From Chlamydiales bacterium (GTDB lineage Bacteria; Chlamydiota; Chlamydiia; Chlamydiales; JAACFD01), in NCBI GenBank assembly GCA_009937555.1, contig JAACFD010000048.1, forward strand, positions 1 to 10,528: DNA of 10,528 nt. Direction: 5' to 3'. Below, one piece after another: positions 1-8,700 of this stretch; position 1 is the first letter of the stretch; every line of letters starts with the position of its first letter. The notes beneath the pieces are model-generated. The model saw only the letters and a program-made list of their open reading frames with translations, searched no databases and had not been told where the DNA came from. The translations under genes and the position numbers were made by a program.

Positions 1-2251
1 GGGCTAGCCTATAACTTCCATTTTTGAAAAAAGTGATACAAGACTTTAATGAAGCAAAAAATAAAGGATCTAAAGCTTTTGTTTTATCTGATAGCTCCTT
101 AGAAGTTAGCTCTAGGTGTCTGCCTAAGTCCGTGAAGTTTCTTTTTAGTGTTACCAGAATGATCGGGTGTGTATCAGATAATAATTGCTCTTCATTTAAC
201 TTTCCTAAGGTACTAACTAACTCATCGCTTAACTCGTTAAAAGAACTTTGCTTATCGGCTGAATCAGTAGTTTTAGGGAAGTAATCATATCCTATTTCTT
301 TGTTAGTGCTAGGTGTAAGTATTTTTATAGCTAAGCTACAATAGACTCTTGCTTTCATAGAGTCACTTATACCTTCCCAAAGCTCAAGAGTATTATAAGT
401 TATTGCAGAAACATCTTCTATTTCACTAAGTTTTATAGAACAGTAAACTTCTATAGCAAAATCATCTCCTTCTTTAGCTAGCTCTGTAACAAAAGCTTTT
501 ATTCGCTCTTTTTTGCTTGGGTCTTTATCTAAAACTCCTTTAGGCAAGCTCTCTATAGACATAAGAAATCTACCTTTATTCTCAGGGTGTAAATCTACAC
601 CTGCATCTACTGAACGCTGAAACAGACCTACGGCTCTTTCAAGAACCAGGTCTGTTTCTCCAGTCTCGGTAGCGATTACTGCTAGAGCTTCAAATAAAGC
701 TCCTTTGTTAGTGTCCATTGCCTCAATTTTTTCAATAAGTGCACTGTATACTCCTTCAGAAGAACTTACTATAGCTGAATCTAATGCCCCTAAGAGAGCA
801 CTCTTATCTTCAAGAGGAATACTATCATCTGTTAAAGCATTTGCTACTTTTTGTAATAAGTCTGCAGAACCTTCTACTAACTCTAAGCTTAACTCCTCAC
901 CCTCTGGTATAAAGTTCTTTGCTTGCTCTAGAAGAACACTTATATCTACTGAAGCTTCTTCATCTCCCTCATCGTGTTTTTCTTCAGAAGCTTTTACATT
1001 AGCAGGAACTCTAACTACTAAAACTGAGATGTTATCACCAGCTTTATCACTTCCAAACCTCTCTCTTTCTAACTTAACTCCAAGTTGAGTCAGTTTCTTG
1101 GCTGCCTTTGTAGGGTCTATTGAAGCAGCAAAAGCTCCTATTTCTCTTGAGCTAAGTTTCGTAGGATCTTCTGAAGGTGCTGCTGTAGAGTCCCAAAGGC
1201 CATCACAGGCAAAAGTTAGGGTATCTCCTGGCTGAATAGTACGACAAGAAATCTTTGGTCTTGCTGAAACATGAACATTAGGATCTCCTATGGCCCTTCC
1301 AAGCTTTAAGTTCCCATCGATTCTTCCCCAAGAAAAGGTTCCACCTCTTTTTACTACACTACTTTCTTCAAAGCTCTCATAGCCATCTTCTGAAAAAGCA
1401 CTATCTTGATCTTTAGAAAGTTCATAGATATGGTAACTATCTTCACCCTCTTCCCTAGAGAGAACGGCTCGGCTATCTCCTGCATTTGCTGTGTATAGCT
1501 TATCTCCTATAACAATAGAGGCTACAGCTGTTGTTCCATCACGCCCCTTATACTCAGCATCTAGTTCCACAAACGCTATTTTTAGAGCATTATAAATAGC
1601 TTCTTCACTGAGAGGAAATTTCCCCTTTGAAAACTGCTCTAACTTTTCTTTTAAAATTCTTGGTAGATTTTCCCTTACATACTGCGAACAAGCTGCTCCA
1701 CCATGTCCATCCAGTACTCCAAATACAGGTATTTTTAATGATTTATCTGCAATTTCCACTTCTATTTCATTTAAGATATGAGCATCTTCTTGATTAGGCC
1801 TAAATCCTTGCCAGTGGCAAACACTAGCTTGGTAACCTTCAGCTACTACATCTCCATCTAATTCTTCAGCTCCTAAAGCTGAGGACCTTTCTTCAATTTT
1901 AAACCCTAAAGGTGAATCACTATTTAAAACAGCTCTTTCTCCGTCATACACACCTGATAGCTCGCTATCAATACTGTCTACTTTACTCCTTAGGCAGCTG
2001 TATGGACTATCATCCTCTAATCTATACTGAAGTTTTTTTGTATGCTTCGCTATTCTTTCTGCTGCTGTTTTACCTTCTGCTGCTACCTCATCATCTAGAG
2101 TGCGCCACTCTCTTGCTTTACTAATGAAATTCTTTGTAAGCAGCTCCTCTAGAGGTAGTTTTTGATGAATTTTCGGGTTAATCTGTTTGTGCTTTTTGCC
2201 AGCTACAAGTAAGGGCATACCCCCTAAAAAGTCTTGAAAAGCTCTATCCAT
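1..2251 (-). CDS. PPM/PP2C-type Ser/Thr protein phosphatase with long N- and C-terminal extensions (3' end beyond the left edge)
   Basis: The frame is open from an ATG at 2251 to base 1, giving 750 codons without a stop, so the C-terminus is missing. Residues about 136-416 form a PP2C domain, a metal-dependent phosphatase that removes phosphate from Ser/Thr. Visible signatures in order are RPNQEDAH (151-158), DGHGG (181-185), DGTTAV (238-243), AGDSRAVLS (257-265), LGRAIGD (317-323), CDGLWD (349-354) and GDNISVLVV (405-413). The metal-binding acids expected of the family (E155, D156, D181, D350, D406) are present, so activity is likely. The first 135 residues are unrecognised. From about 420 a short acidic stretch leads into at least 330 helix-rich residues of unknown role. 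No signal peptide or membrane helix is seen. An in-frame GTG at 2269, only 3 nt after the upstream stop, is an alternative start; neither start has a strong ribosome binding site. A secreted effector is my inference; a cytoplasmic regulatory phosphatase is possible. Confidence 0.93.
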   Translation of the reverse strand, partial: MDRAFQDFLGGMPLLVAGKKHKQINPKIHQKLPLEELLTKNFISKAREWRTLDDEVAAEGKTAAERIAKHTKKLQYRLEDDSPYSCLRSKVDSIDSELSGVYDGERAVLNSDSPLGFKIEERSSALGAEELDGDVVAEGYQASVCHWQGFRPNQEDAHILNEIEVEIADKSLKIPVFGVLDGHGGAACSQYVRENLPRILKEKLEQFSKGKFPLSEEAIYNALKIAFVELDAEYKGRDGTTAVASIVIGDKLYTANAGDSRAVLSREEGEDSYHIYELSKDQDSAFSEDGYESFEESSVVKRGGTFSWGRIDGNLKLGRAIGDPNVHVSARPKISCRTIQPGDTLTFACDGLWDSTAAPSEDPTKLSSREIGAFAASIDPTKAAKKLTQLGVKLERERFGSDKAGDNISVLVVRVPANVKASEEKHDEGDEEASVDISVLLEQAKNFIPEGEELSLELVEGSADLLQKVANALTDDSIPLEDKSALLGALDSAIVSSSEGVYSALIEKIEAMDTNKGALFEALAVIATETGETDLVLERAVGLFQRSVDAGVDLHPENKGRFLMSIESLPKGVLDKDPSKKERIKAFVTELAKEGDDFAIEVYCSIKLSEIEDVSAITYNTLELWEGISDSMKARVYCSLAIKILTPSTNKEIGYDYFPKTTDSADKQSSFNELSDELVSTLGKLNEEQLLSDTHPIILVTLKRNFTDLGRHLELTSKELSDKTKALDPLFFASLKSCITFFKNGSYRLA

Positions 2252-2272
2252 TTGTCTAGCAGATTTCACTCT

Positions 2273-4033
2273 CTACTCTTTAGGACCACCATCCTTGGAT
2301 AAATCAGGCATTAGCCCCTGGAAAACAATCGCATTTTTATCTTTTAAAATTTCTAAACTTGTCTCATTGTCCTTTAGACTATTGAGATAGGCTTGAGAAA
2401 TGATATAGATATATTCATCTTGCTCTTCACTAGGTAGCTGCCCTACACTTGTAAAATCTGTTAAGCTTTGCAAGGCCTCTTTGACTTCTTCTTCCAAGGG
2501 AGATGTTTCGTATCTAGCCATAAGCAGAGCGCTAACAATAAATGAGGAGTCTTTATTTATAGGTTCTTTGCTCTCAAGTTGAACATATTGATCTTTAATT
2601 AAGGTTGCCAGCTCTACGCACTTAGATACTTCTTCAGGATTTTCCCCTGAAAGGCTATTTAATTTATGATGCATGATCATGGAAGCTGCTAGCAGTATTT
2701 TCTCTTTTTCAGCATCGCTAGAGGCTCCACCAAGCAATTCTGTGAGGGTATCTTTAGCTGTGGTTTGCAAGTTACTGCTTAAGCTTTTTACCCCTTTTAA
2801 CAGCTCTGCATCAGGGACTATTTGATCAGCAAGCTGAGGAGCTATTCCCATTTTCCTTAGGGCTCCAACTTCAACTGCAACATCAATAGACTCTTCATCA
2901 CCATCGTCGTCCTCACCTTCTACTTTAAACCTTAACTCTAAATCAGGTCCTTCGTCAACCTTATCACCCTCCTCATCTTCATCATCTGCATCAATGTTCA
3001 TTCTAAGAACATCTTTTACACTACCTAACTTACTACTTATAAGGTTATCTATCTCTCCTCCATCTTCTAAAGTCCTTGAAATAGCTCTTTTTAATTTTGC
3101 AAGTAAGGTGTCAGCCTCTTCTGCTAAATCTGGACTTACTTCTTTATGTAGTGAAATACCTGCTGCGTAGGTTAATAAATCATTCTTTCTACTTTTTAGC
3201 TGCTCACCTGTTAAGCGTTTAGCTAAAGAACATAATAGGTCTGCCTTAGCTAGAGGGAAATCTTTTGTGAGTGCTGAAGCTTTTCCTTTATACTGATTTT
3301 CACTAAGGCTTGGGTAATGCTCATCGAAAAGATTTGTTAAGAAGTTGGACAGTTCCTCTTGATGTCCTGATAAATCCTCATGGGTAGTTAAAAAATCAAT
3401 AGGATCTCTATCCCCTATTGATTCAATTCCTGCATCTATTATTTTCTGTTTGAGTAACTGACCTACATCACTTCCTCTAGGGAAATCTGCAACTTTTAAA
3501 GAGCCTACTAAAGCCACTAACTTGCTTTGCTCTGCCAGTCCCATATCTAGCGCCGCTCTATAGGTTTTAGCTGCTGCATTTGTAAATGATGGAACTTCAA
3601 GTTTTTTGGCTTTAGAGGCCTCCCCCTTTTCTAAACTCCCATCACTTTTTTGGTACTGGAGCCCTATTTCACGGCTCAGTCGTAGAGAACCATCGTCTTG
3701 CTCTTTAAAATTGAGGATTAGGCCTTGTACATCAGAACCTAAATTAGTTAAGCCGGATACACCTAGAGCTCCTATCGCCTCACTTATAAATTCTTCCGCT
3801 ATGTCCGCTACTTTATTGGCAACATCATCAACTTCATTTGCTGGCTTTTCTAGGTTTTTCCTAGTACGCACCTTGATTTTGTGGACCTTTACTTCGCCAG
3901 TTTCTTGATTTTTTACGGAGAATAGGATTCCTTTGTTTAACTCGTCACCTAAACTGTTTTCACTGGAAGAAAGTTTCCCTGTATAGGCTCTTATTTCCCA
4001 GTTAGCATCTCCAGAATTAACCTCTCTCACCAT
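2273..4033 (-). CDS. Unrecognised acidic, helix-rich protein encoded directly upstream of the PP2C gene
   Basis: This 586-residue protein matches no family I recognise. The open frame extends upstream to an ATG at 4060, but GAGGAG at 4037-4042 favours starting at the ATG at 4033 (3 nt away) or the GTG at 4030 (6 nt away). Residues about 10-65 look beta-rich, and 65-335 are mostly amphipathic helix. Residues about 348-385 are a strongly acidic stretch of Asp/Glu runs, after which helices resume to the end. Two helical segments, about 281-317 and 442-480, share a spaced pattern (K..LL..AA....HK followed by EE and a Leu-rich helix), which hints at a repeat. There is no signal peptide, membrane segment or enzyme motif. 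It ends 21 nt before the PP2C ATG in the same frame, so co-transcription is likely. It could be a partner, scaffold or chaperone-like protein for the phosphatase, or the front half of one interrupted gene. Confidence 0.85.
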   Translation of the reverse strand: MVREVNSGDANWEIRAYTGKLSSSENSLGDELNKGILFSVKNQETGEVKVHKIKVRTRKNLEKPANEVDDVANKVADIAEEFISEAIGALGVSGLTNLGSDVQGLILNFKEQDDGSLRLSREIGLQYQKSDGSLEKGEASKAKKLEVPSFTNAAAKTYRAALDMGLAEQSKLVALVGSLKVADFPRGSDVGQLLKQKIIDAGIESIGDRDPIDFLTTHEDLSGHQEELSNFLTNLFDEHYPSLSENQYKGKASALTKDFPLAKADLLCSLAKRLTGEQLKSRKNDLLTYAAGISLHKEVSPDLAEEADTLLAKLKRAISRTLEDGGEIDNLISSKLGSVKDVLRMNIDADDEDEEGDKVDEGPDLELRFKVEGEDDDGDEESIDVAVEVGALRKMGIAPQLADQIVPDAELLKGVKSLSSNLQTTAKDTLTELLGGASSDAEKEKILLAASMIMHHKLNSLSGENPEEVSKCVELATLIKDQYVQLESKEPINKDSSFIVSALLMARYETSPLEEEVKEALQSLTDFTSVGQLPSEEQDEYIYIISQAYLNSLKDNETSLEILKDKNAIVFQGLMPDLSKDGGPKE

Positions 4034-4036
4034 AAG

Positions 4037-4042
4037 CTCCTC
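4037..4042 (-). promoter_or_regulatory. Ribosome binding site that decides the start of the acidic-protein gene
   Basis: GAGGAG on the minus strand lies 3 nt before the ATG at 4033 and 6 nt before the adjacent GTG at 4030. It lies inside the longer open frame that begins at 4060, so the upstream ATGs at 4060 and 4054 are unlikely starts. Confidence 0.65.
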
Positions 4043-4159
4043 AAAATAAAGCATGAACATATTTTTTCAACTTTATTGCATTCATTTTTCATGCCATATG
4101 CTCTTACTACTAAATAAAAAGGCTCTTAGGGACTGGATAATTTTTTCCTTCCTTATTAG

Positions 4160-4168
4160 AATGTAGCA
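4160..4168 (-). promoter_or_regulatory. Candidate extended -10 promoter for the acidic protein/PP2C unit
   Basis: TGCTACATT on the minus strand resembles an extended -10. The start point would be near 4153, giving a leader of about 120 nt. No convincing -35 is visible. Support comes mainly from the identical TTTTGCTACA string upstream of the OTU gene. Confidence 0.28.
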
Positions 4169-4207
4169 AAAGAAAATAATTCAGAATCACTTACCCCTAT
4201 TTTTTTT

Positions 4208-5650
4208 GTGTCTGGAAGTAAAAAAACGCTCTTTAACTCATTTATTTATACATTCTTATCTCTTTTGCAAAAGCCTTTGGTATTTATTGTAGTTATCATT
4301 AACCAGGCTTTTCTTGAAGTAGAGGATTTTGCAAAGATTGCTCTTTTAATGAGTTTGATTGAGTTGTTTTCTCGTTGCTACCTACTTGGTCTACCAAATG
4401 CTGGTACTCGTTTTACAGCTACCTTTGAAAACAAGCCCTTTGAAATGCACCGGCTATGGAGCTCTTTATTTTTAATGGTCGGAGCTATCTCCATTGCTTT
4501 TTTTCTACTGCTACTAATTTTCCACCAATGGATATTAGACCCTTTCATTGAGGGTGTTGAGTTTTATCCTCACTTAGCTCTTGCTGCTTTTTGCTCTATT
4601 TTCTCAGCTATCTATATGCTTTATCAAAGGCAATACCAAGCTAAACAAAATGCCAAGCAGTTTAGTATTACCACCTTATCCTTCTACCTTATCTACCTTC
4701 TCTCGATCTTATTTTTTGTAGCTTACCTAAAAATGGGATCTGTTGGAGTTTTGTGGGGATTTGTGCTTGCCAATGTTTTATTTGCTATTAAGGCTTTTGT
4801 AACCAACTTTCGCTCTAAAAAACTTGTCTTTTGCTGGGATAAAGCCAAGCATGCCCTGCACTATAGCCTGCCTTTATTTCCCCATACCATATCTTCTTGG
4901 TTTATGAATCTAGTCGACCGCTTTTTTATTTACCGCTATGTAGGAGCTGAAGTTGGAGGCTTCACAATTGCTTTCCAAGTGGCCATGATACTAGATACTT
5001 TAACCATGGGAGTCTATCAAGCCTTCCAACCGTGGTTTTTTTCTCTGTTTGAGAAAAAGAATGAAAAAAGTGAGGAAGTATTCAAATTCACAGCCTTCAC
5101 TGCTGTTTTATATAGCTTTACAGGCCTTGTCCTATCTAGCTTTTCTAAAGAGGTGTTTGCTATTTTTTTAAGAGAAGAGTACCACAGCGCATGGCGCTAT
5201 GTCCCTTTACTGGCCTGTGCACAGGTAATACGAGGTAACTATCTATTTTACCTCACAGCGCTACTCTCCCATAGCACTAGTAAAGTCTCCCTAATTACAA
5301 CCCTAACAGCTTTTGTTAATATTGCTCTGAACTACTACTTAATCCCTTCCATTGGCATTATGGGAGCCTGCCTTGCAGCTTTTATCACACAGCATGTCAT
5401 TGGAGCTTTATGTGTGATTACTTGTAAATATACGTATAATGTCAGCTTTAAAATGAGAAAGGTAATGGGAATTACCTACCTATTTTTTGGCTTATCAGTT
5501 TTAAATCTCTACCCTAATGAACTCCCCTTTTGGTCTTTCTTCTTGATTAAACTAGGAATCATTATAGTGATTAGCTTAATGTTGGCTTACATCTATAAAT
5601 CCCAACTTACAAAACTGTACCAAAAAGCTTTTAAGCGTTCTAAAAGTTAA
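4208..5650 (+). CDS. MOP-superfamily polysaccharide/lipid-linked oligosaccharide flippase (Wzx-like)
   Basis: This 480-residue inner-membrane protein has about 14 hydrophobic segments, near residues 11-32, 41-62, 83-106, 120-140, 152-174, 178-199, 217-243, 248-270, 292-316, 328-352, 359-381, 384-405, 417-434 and 441-464. The length and helix count fit the polysaccharide transport (PST/Wzx) branch, which flips undecaprenyl-linked sugars across the membrane. Diagnostic segments are YSLPLFPH followed by a short stretch and LVDRFFI (219-241), and NIALNYYLIPSIGIMGA (371-387), both typical of RfbX-like flippases. The start is a GTG preceded by a T-run with no visible Shine-Dalgarno sequence, so the exact start is uncertain. 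The gene stands alone on the plus strand between minus-strand effector-like genes, with no glycosyltransferase or polymerase in view. The transported glycan therefore cannot be named. Confidence 0.88.
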   Translation: MSGSKKTLFNSFIYTFLSLLQKPLVFIVVIINQAFLEVEDFAKIALLMSLIELFSRCYLLGLPNAGTRFTATFENKPFEMHRLWSSLFLMVGAISIAFFLLLLIFHQWILDPFIEGVEFYPHLALAAFCSIFSAIYMLYQRQYQAKQNAKQFSITTLSFYLIYLLSILFFVAYLKMGSVGVLWGFVLANVLFAIKAFVTNFRSKKLVFCWDKAKHALHYSLPLFPHTISSWFMNLVDRFFIYRYVGAEVGGFTIAFQVAMILDTLTMGVYQAFQPWFFSLFEKKNEKSEEVFKFTAFTAVLYSFTGLVLSSFSKEVFAIFLREEYHSAWRYVPLLACAQVIRGNYLFYLTALLSHSTSKVSLITTLTAFVNIALNYYLIPSIGIMGACLAAFITQHVIGALCVITCKYTYNVSFKMRKVMGITYLFFGLSVLNLYPNELPFWSFFLIKLGIIIVISLMLAYIYKSQLTKLYQKAFKRSKS

Positions 5651-5720
5651 AGAAAGACTTAAAGAAGCTCTAGGAAGGTAGATAAATTTTTAGAAAAAAA
5701 ACTAAAAGTAAAGATAAGGG
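5651..5720. other. Convergent intergenic gap without a clear terminator
   Basis: These 70 nt separate the 3' ends of the flippase and OTU genes. Such a gap would normally hold a bidirectional terminator. Only a weak AT-only inverted repeat, TTTTAG / CTAAAA around eight A residues (5688-5707), is present, and it lacks the G/C stem of an intrinsic terminator. Termination may be factor-dependent. Confidence 0.5.
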
Positions 5721-8700
5721 CTAGGCTTGATAACCTCTTCGTCTATCATACCCTTTTTCATAGATATCATCTGCATAGCCAGAGTGCGCTAGCCAGTTAT
5801 AATGTCCATCTTTAAACAATAGCCTCAATGGTTCTTTAGCAAAAGGCTTATGATGACGCCCCACAAGGCCACTATATAATTGAGGATCTTTATCAACACG
5901 CCAAAAACCATCTACTCCAAGGCGCCCTCTAATATCTAAATCAGATAAATCGCTACTAGAAAAACTATTTTCACCTTCATATACATGAAGTTGCCGTCCT
6001 AAAATTTCTGAGAGAACTTGTAGCTCTACTTCAGATACCCATTCTCCTCTTTCTATAGCACGGCACTTTCTGCGAAGAGCACTTTCTTTACGTGTGCGTC
6101 CTGTAAGTGATCGATTTCTTCTTTCTCTTTCATTAACACAGGCCCAGCTGTACGCTTCATCTTCTTTTGTAGAGACTAGATATAAAAAGCGCTCCTTGTT
6201 TCTCATGATATAATTTGAAACAGCCTTTCTCAGTTCTTTTACCATTTGCTCAGTATGCTCAACAGAACCTAGAGCTCTATCTTTTATTTTTGAGCTAGCA
6301 GAATCTTGTATACCTATAAGCGCTTGCACAATACTTACATACAAACAATCATTATCGGTAACGCTGTTAAAACCACGTAGGTTAGACTCATGTAACAAGC
6401 CTCGCAAGTTCTTTTCCACATCAACAGGGTAAAAATCTACAAAAGCTTTTTCCTCTCCTGCTGTAGCTTCAAATTCTCTAAGACTATCTCTTAAACGCCC
6501 CCTAGGGAAATAAGAAATATCTATCTCTTGAAGCCTTGTGTCTTCAGCAGCTTCCTCTTCTGGAGCCTCTGCTGCTACAGCCCTTGCTCTTATAGCTAAT
6601 TGTCTTTCAGCTAAAAATAACTGAAGAGCCTCATTACCCTCAGCAGCATCTAGACTTGAGTTATCCTGGCTACAAACTAACCTACTCAAAGAAGCTTCAT
6701 CTTGAGAAAGGGAAAACAAAGGTTTACACTCTAAAAGTAATCTTAGGCGATTAAAGCTAGCTAAAAAACTAGTCACCCTTTCTTTCTCTTTAGTAGTAAG
6801 AGCTATATACATAGCAGAACTCGCTTCAAACTCTAAATCTTCACTGAGATGTTTTTCCATAAGCTCAAGGTGATAGTTTAAATAAGACTCAACTACTCCT
6901 AACTCTCTATCAGATAAACTAGCGAACTTTTCTTTAGCCTCAATCAGTGAAACATTAATCGTGCTAGGCATTTGCCTATTTGCTGACAAAGGATTAGCTT
7001 GAAGTGTTTTCTTTCCCTTAGAATCCTTTACCTCTAACAGGTCTGCCATGACCTTATCTGCTATAAATACACGTCTATTTCTAACCAAAGGATCACTTCC
7101 ATAACGCTCGTCTATTGATGAGCTTATACGACAGTGTTGAAGTAAATTAAAGGCAACATGGTTTTTAATTGTCTTATGGACCATGCGCCTACAGTAAGAG
7201 CCGCTTTCTAAAGAAAGCATAGGAACAGAGGATTGCTCTAAACCTTCAAGCCCATAAAATTCAGCTACATCACTTATATCCCCTTCAATAAATCTTCTGT
7301 AATCTTTGGGCCTTACGATAGAGGGATAGGAAAGTTTTATTCGGTTTAGAGCATCAAGAGCTTGATGCTCTAAAAAATTGTCTACTGAGTTTGAGCTGCT
7401 TCTTTTAGCGTGATAGATAGTGATATCATTCATATGTCTGCCATAAGGATCTCTATCATTTTTAAGGCTGTATTCAAACGAGGAAAAATAGCTTTCTTCT
7501 ATGATCTTTGATAAATCATCTAAGTTACTTTCTAAACTTTCATTCTCTAGCGAGTTTCCACTAATAATACTTTGTAAAATAGCATCTAACTGTTCTTTTT
7601 CTTCTAGTCCAGGAACTTGCTGGGCAGTGAGTCCTAAAGAATTTTTCGCAGCTATTAACGCTTTAAACTCATCAATAATAAAGTCTCCACCTTTAAATAA
7701 TCCCGAGTGAGAAGTATTGAAGTGCTGGCCATTTATAGAAAGTGTTGACAGTTCTGCAGCTAAAGCACAAGCTTTACCTGTAGCAGCCCTCTCCTGGTAA
7801 GAGCTTTTAATTGAGTGGTTATATGAAATATCAAATTCACCAGTGCATGAAGTATCACTTTTCTTAGCATAAGCTAATAAGTAAAAGGCTAAAGCCTTGG
7901 AGAGTCTTCCCTTCAATAAGGGATCTCCTATGTTGATCTCACCTCTAAACTCTTTAATCATACGAGCAAATTTTAGCTCTATAAGATCTTGCTTAGAAGA
8001 GCAGGTATTTTCAAAACTAAGGCTACCCATTCCTGGGTTATCTCTGTTTTGATTTGGCGGGTTCAAAGCTCTTGAAAGGTTTAGCTCAGATAAGCGATCT
8101 TCAGCTATTAGTGGATCTGCATGACTTTTTACAATCCCTCTATATCTAGCTTCCTTTAAGTCCCCTCCCAGCCTTGCTCTTCTTTCTAACATAGCAAAAG
8201 ATGCTTTATCAATACCAAAGCAGGTGCAAATAGAATCAAAATCCATCTCTGCACCAGCAGTTGATCGACAAATCAAGTCCATTAAACCTTCATGAGAGCC
8301 TCTTAAAAACGCTGTTTCTAACGTTTCAGCTCTTTCAAGAGCATAAGTAACTCTATCAAAAACAAGGTCAATTTTTGCTTTTAAAAAAGAGTTTTTTGAG
8401 TACGAGAAATTCCCTAAAAAACACAGCTTAGCATAAGAATAACACCTAGTTAAAAAGGCTTTTCCATTTAGCCTCATAAGCTCTTTAAAGACCCTAGGCT
8501 CATTAAGCGCTAGCTGTTCTAGCAAATAATGGAAATAAGTGTTTTCTCTAAAAAGACCTCTAGCTATTTTTTCATCTATTTTTCTCTTGTCTCTTGTGTC
8601 TAACCTTGGATCTCCGAGTTTAAAGCTAAACTTATCCGAGTATTTTGCTTGTGAAGAAAGTGTTTCTGCTTTCACTTTAGTTATCTTAAATGTCGTCGCT

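Larger units (their letters stand above)
4034..4207. other. Divergent intergenic region between the acidic-protein gene and the flippase gene
   Basis: This is 174 nt of AT-rich sequence serving as leader for both flanking genes. It holds the minus-strand TGCTACATT element and, overlapping it on the plus strand, a -10-like TAGAAT (4157-4162) with no good -35. A further GATAAT-like string lies near 4136. No hairpin, riboswitch-like structure or small gene was recognised. Confidence 0.6.

Noticed and set aside
24..1088. Plus-strand open frames at 24-284 and 705-1088
   Set aside because: They lie opposite the PP2C gene, which has clear family motifs in its own frame. Their products are Ser/Leu-rich antisense translations with no features of their own.
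1912..2124. Plus-strand 70-residue frame with a very hydrophobic Leu-rich tail
   Set aside because: It looks like a small membrane protein, but it is the antisense of the Glu/Lys-rich N-terminal part of the PP2C protein, which explains the Leu and Phe runs. There is no ribosome site.
4034..4060. Upstream ATGs (4060 and 4054) as the start of the acidic protein
   Set aside because: The Shine-Dalgarno sequence GAGGAG lies downstream of them, immediately before the ATG at 4033 and the GTG at 4030.
5688..5707. TTTTAG / CTAAAA inverted repeat between the convergent genes as an intrinsic terminator
   Set aside because: The stem is six mostly A-T pairs around an eight-A loop, with no G/C core and no separate T-run after the stem.
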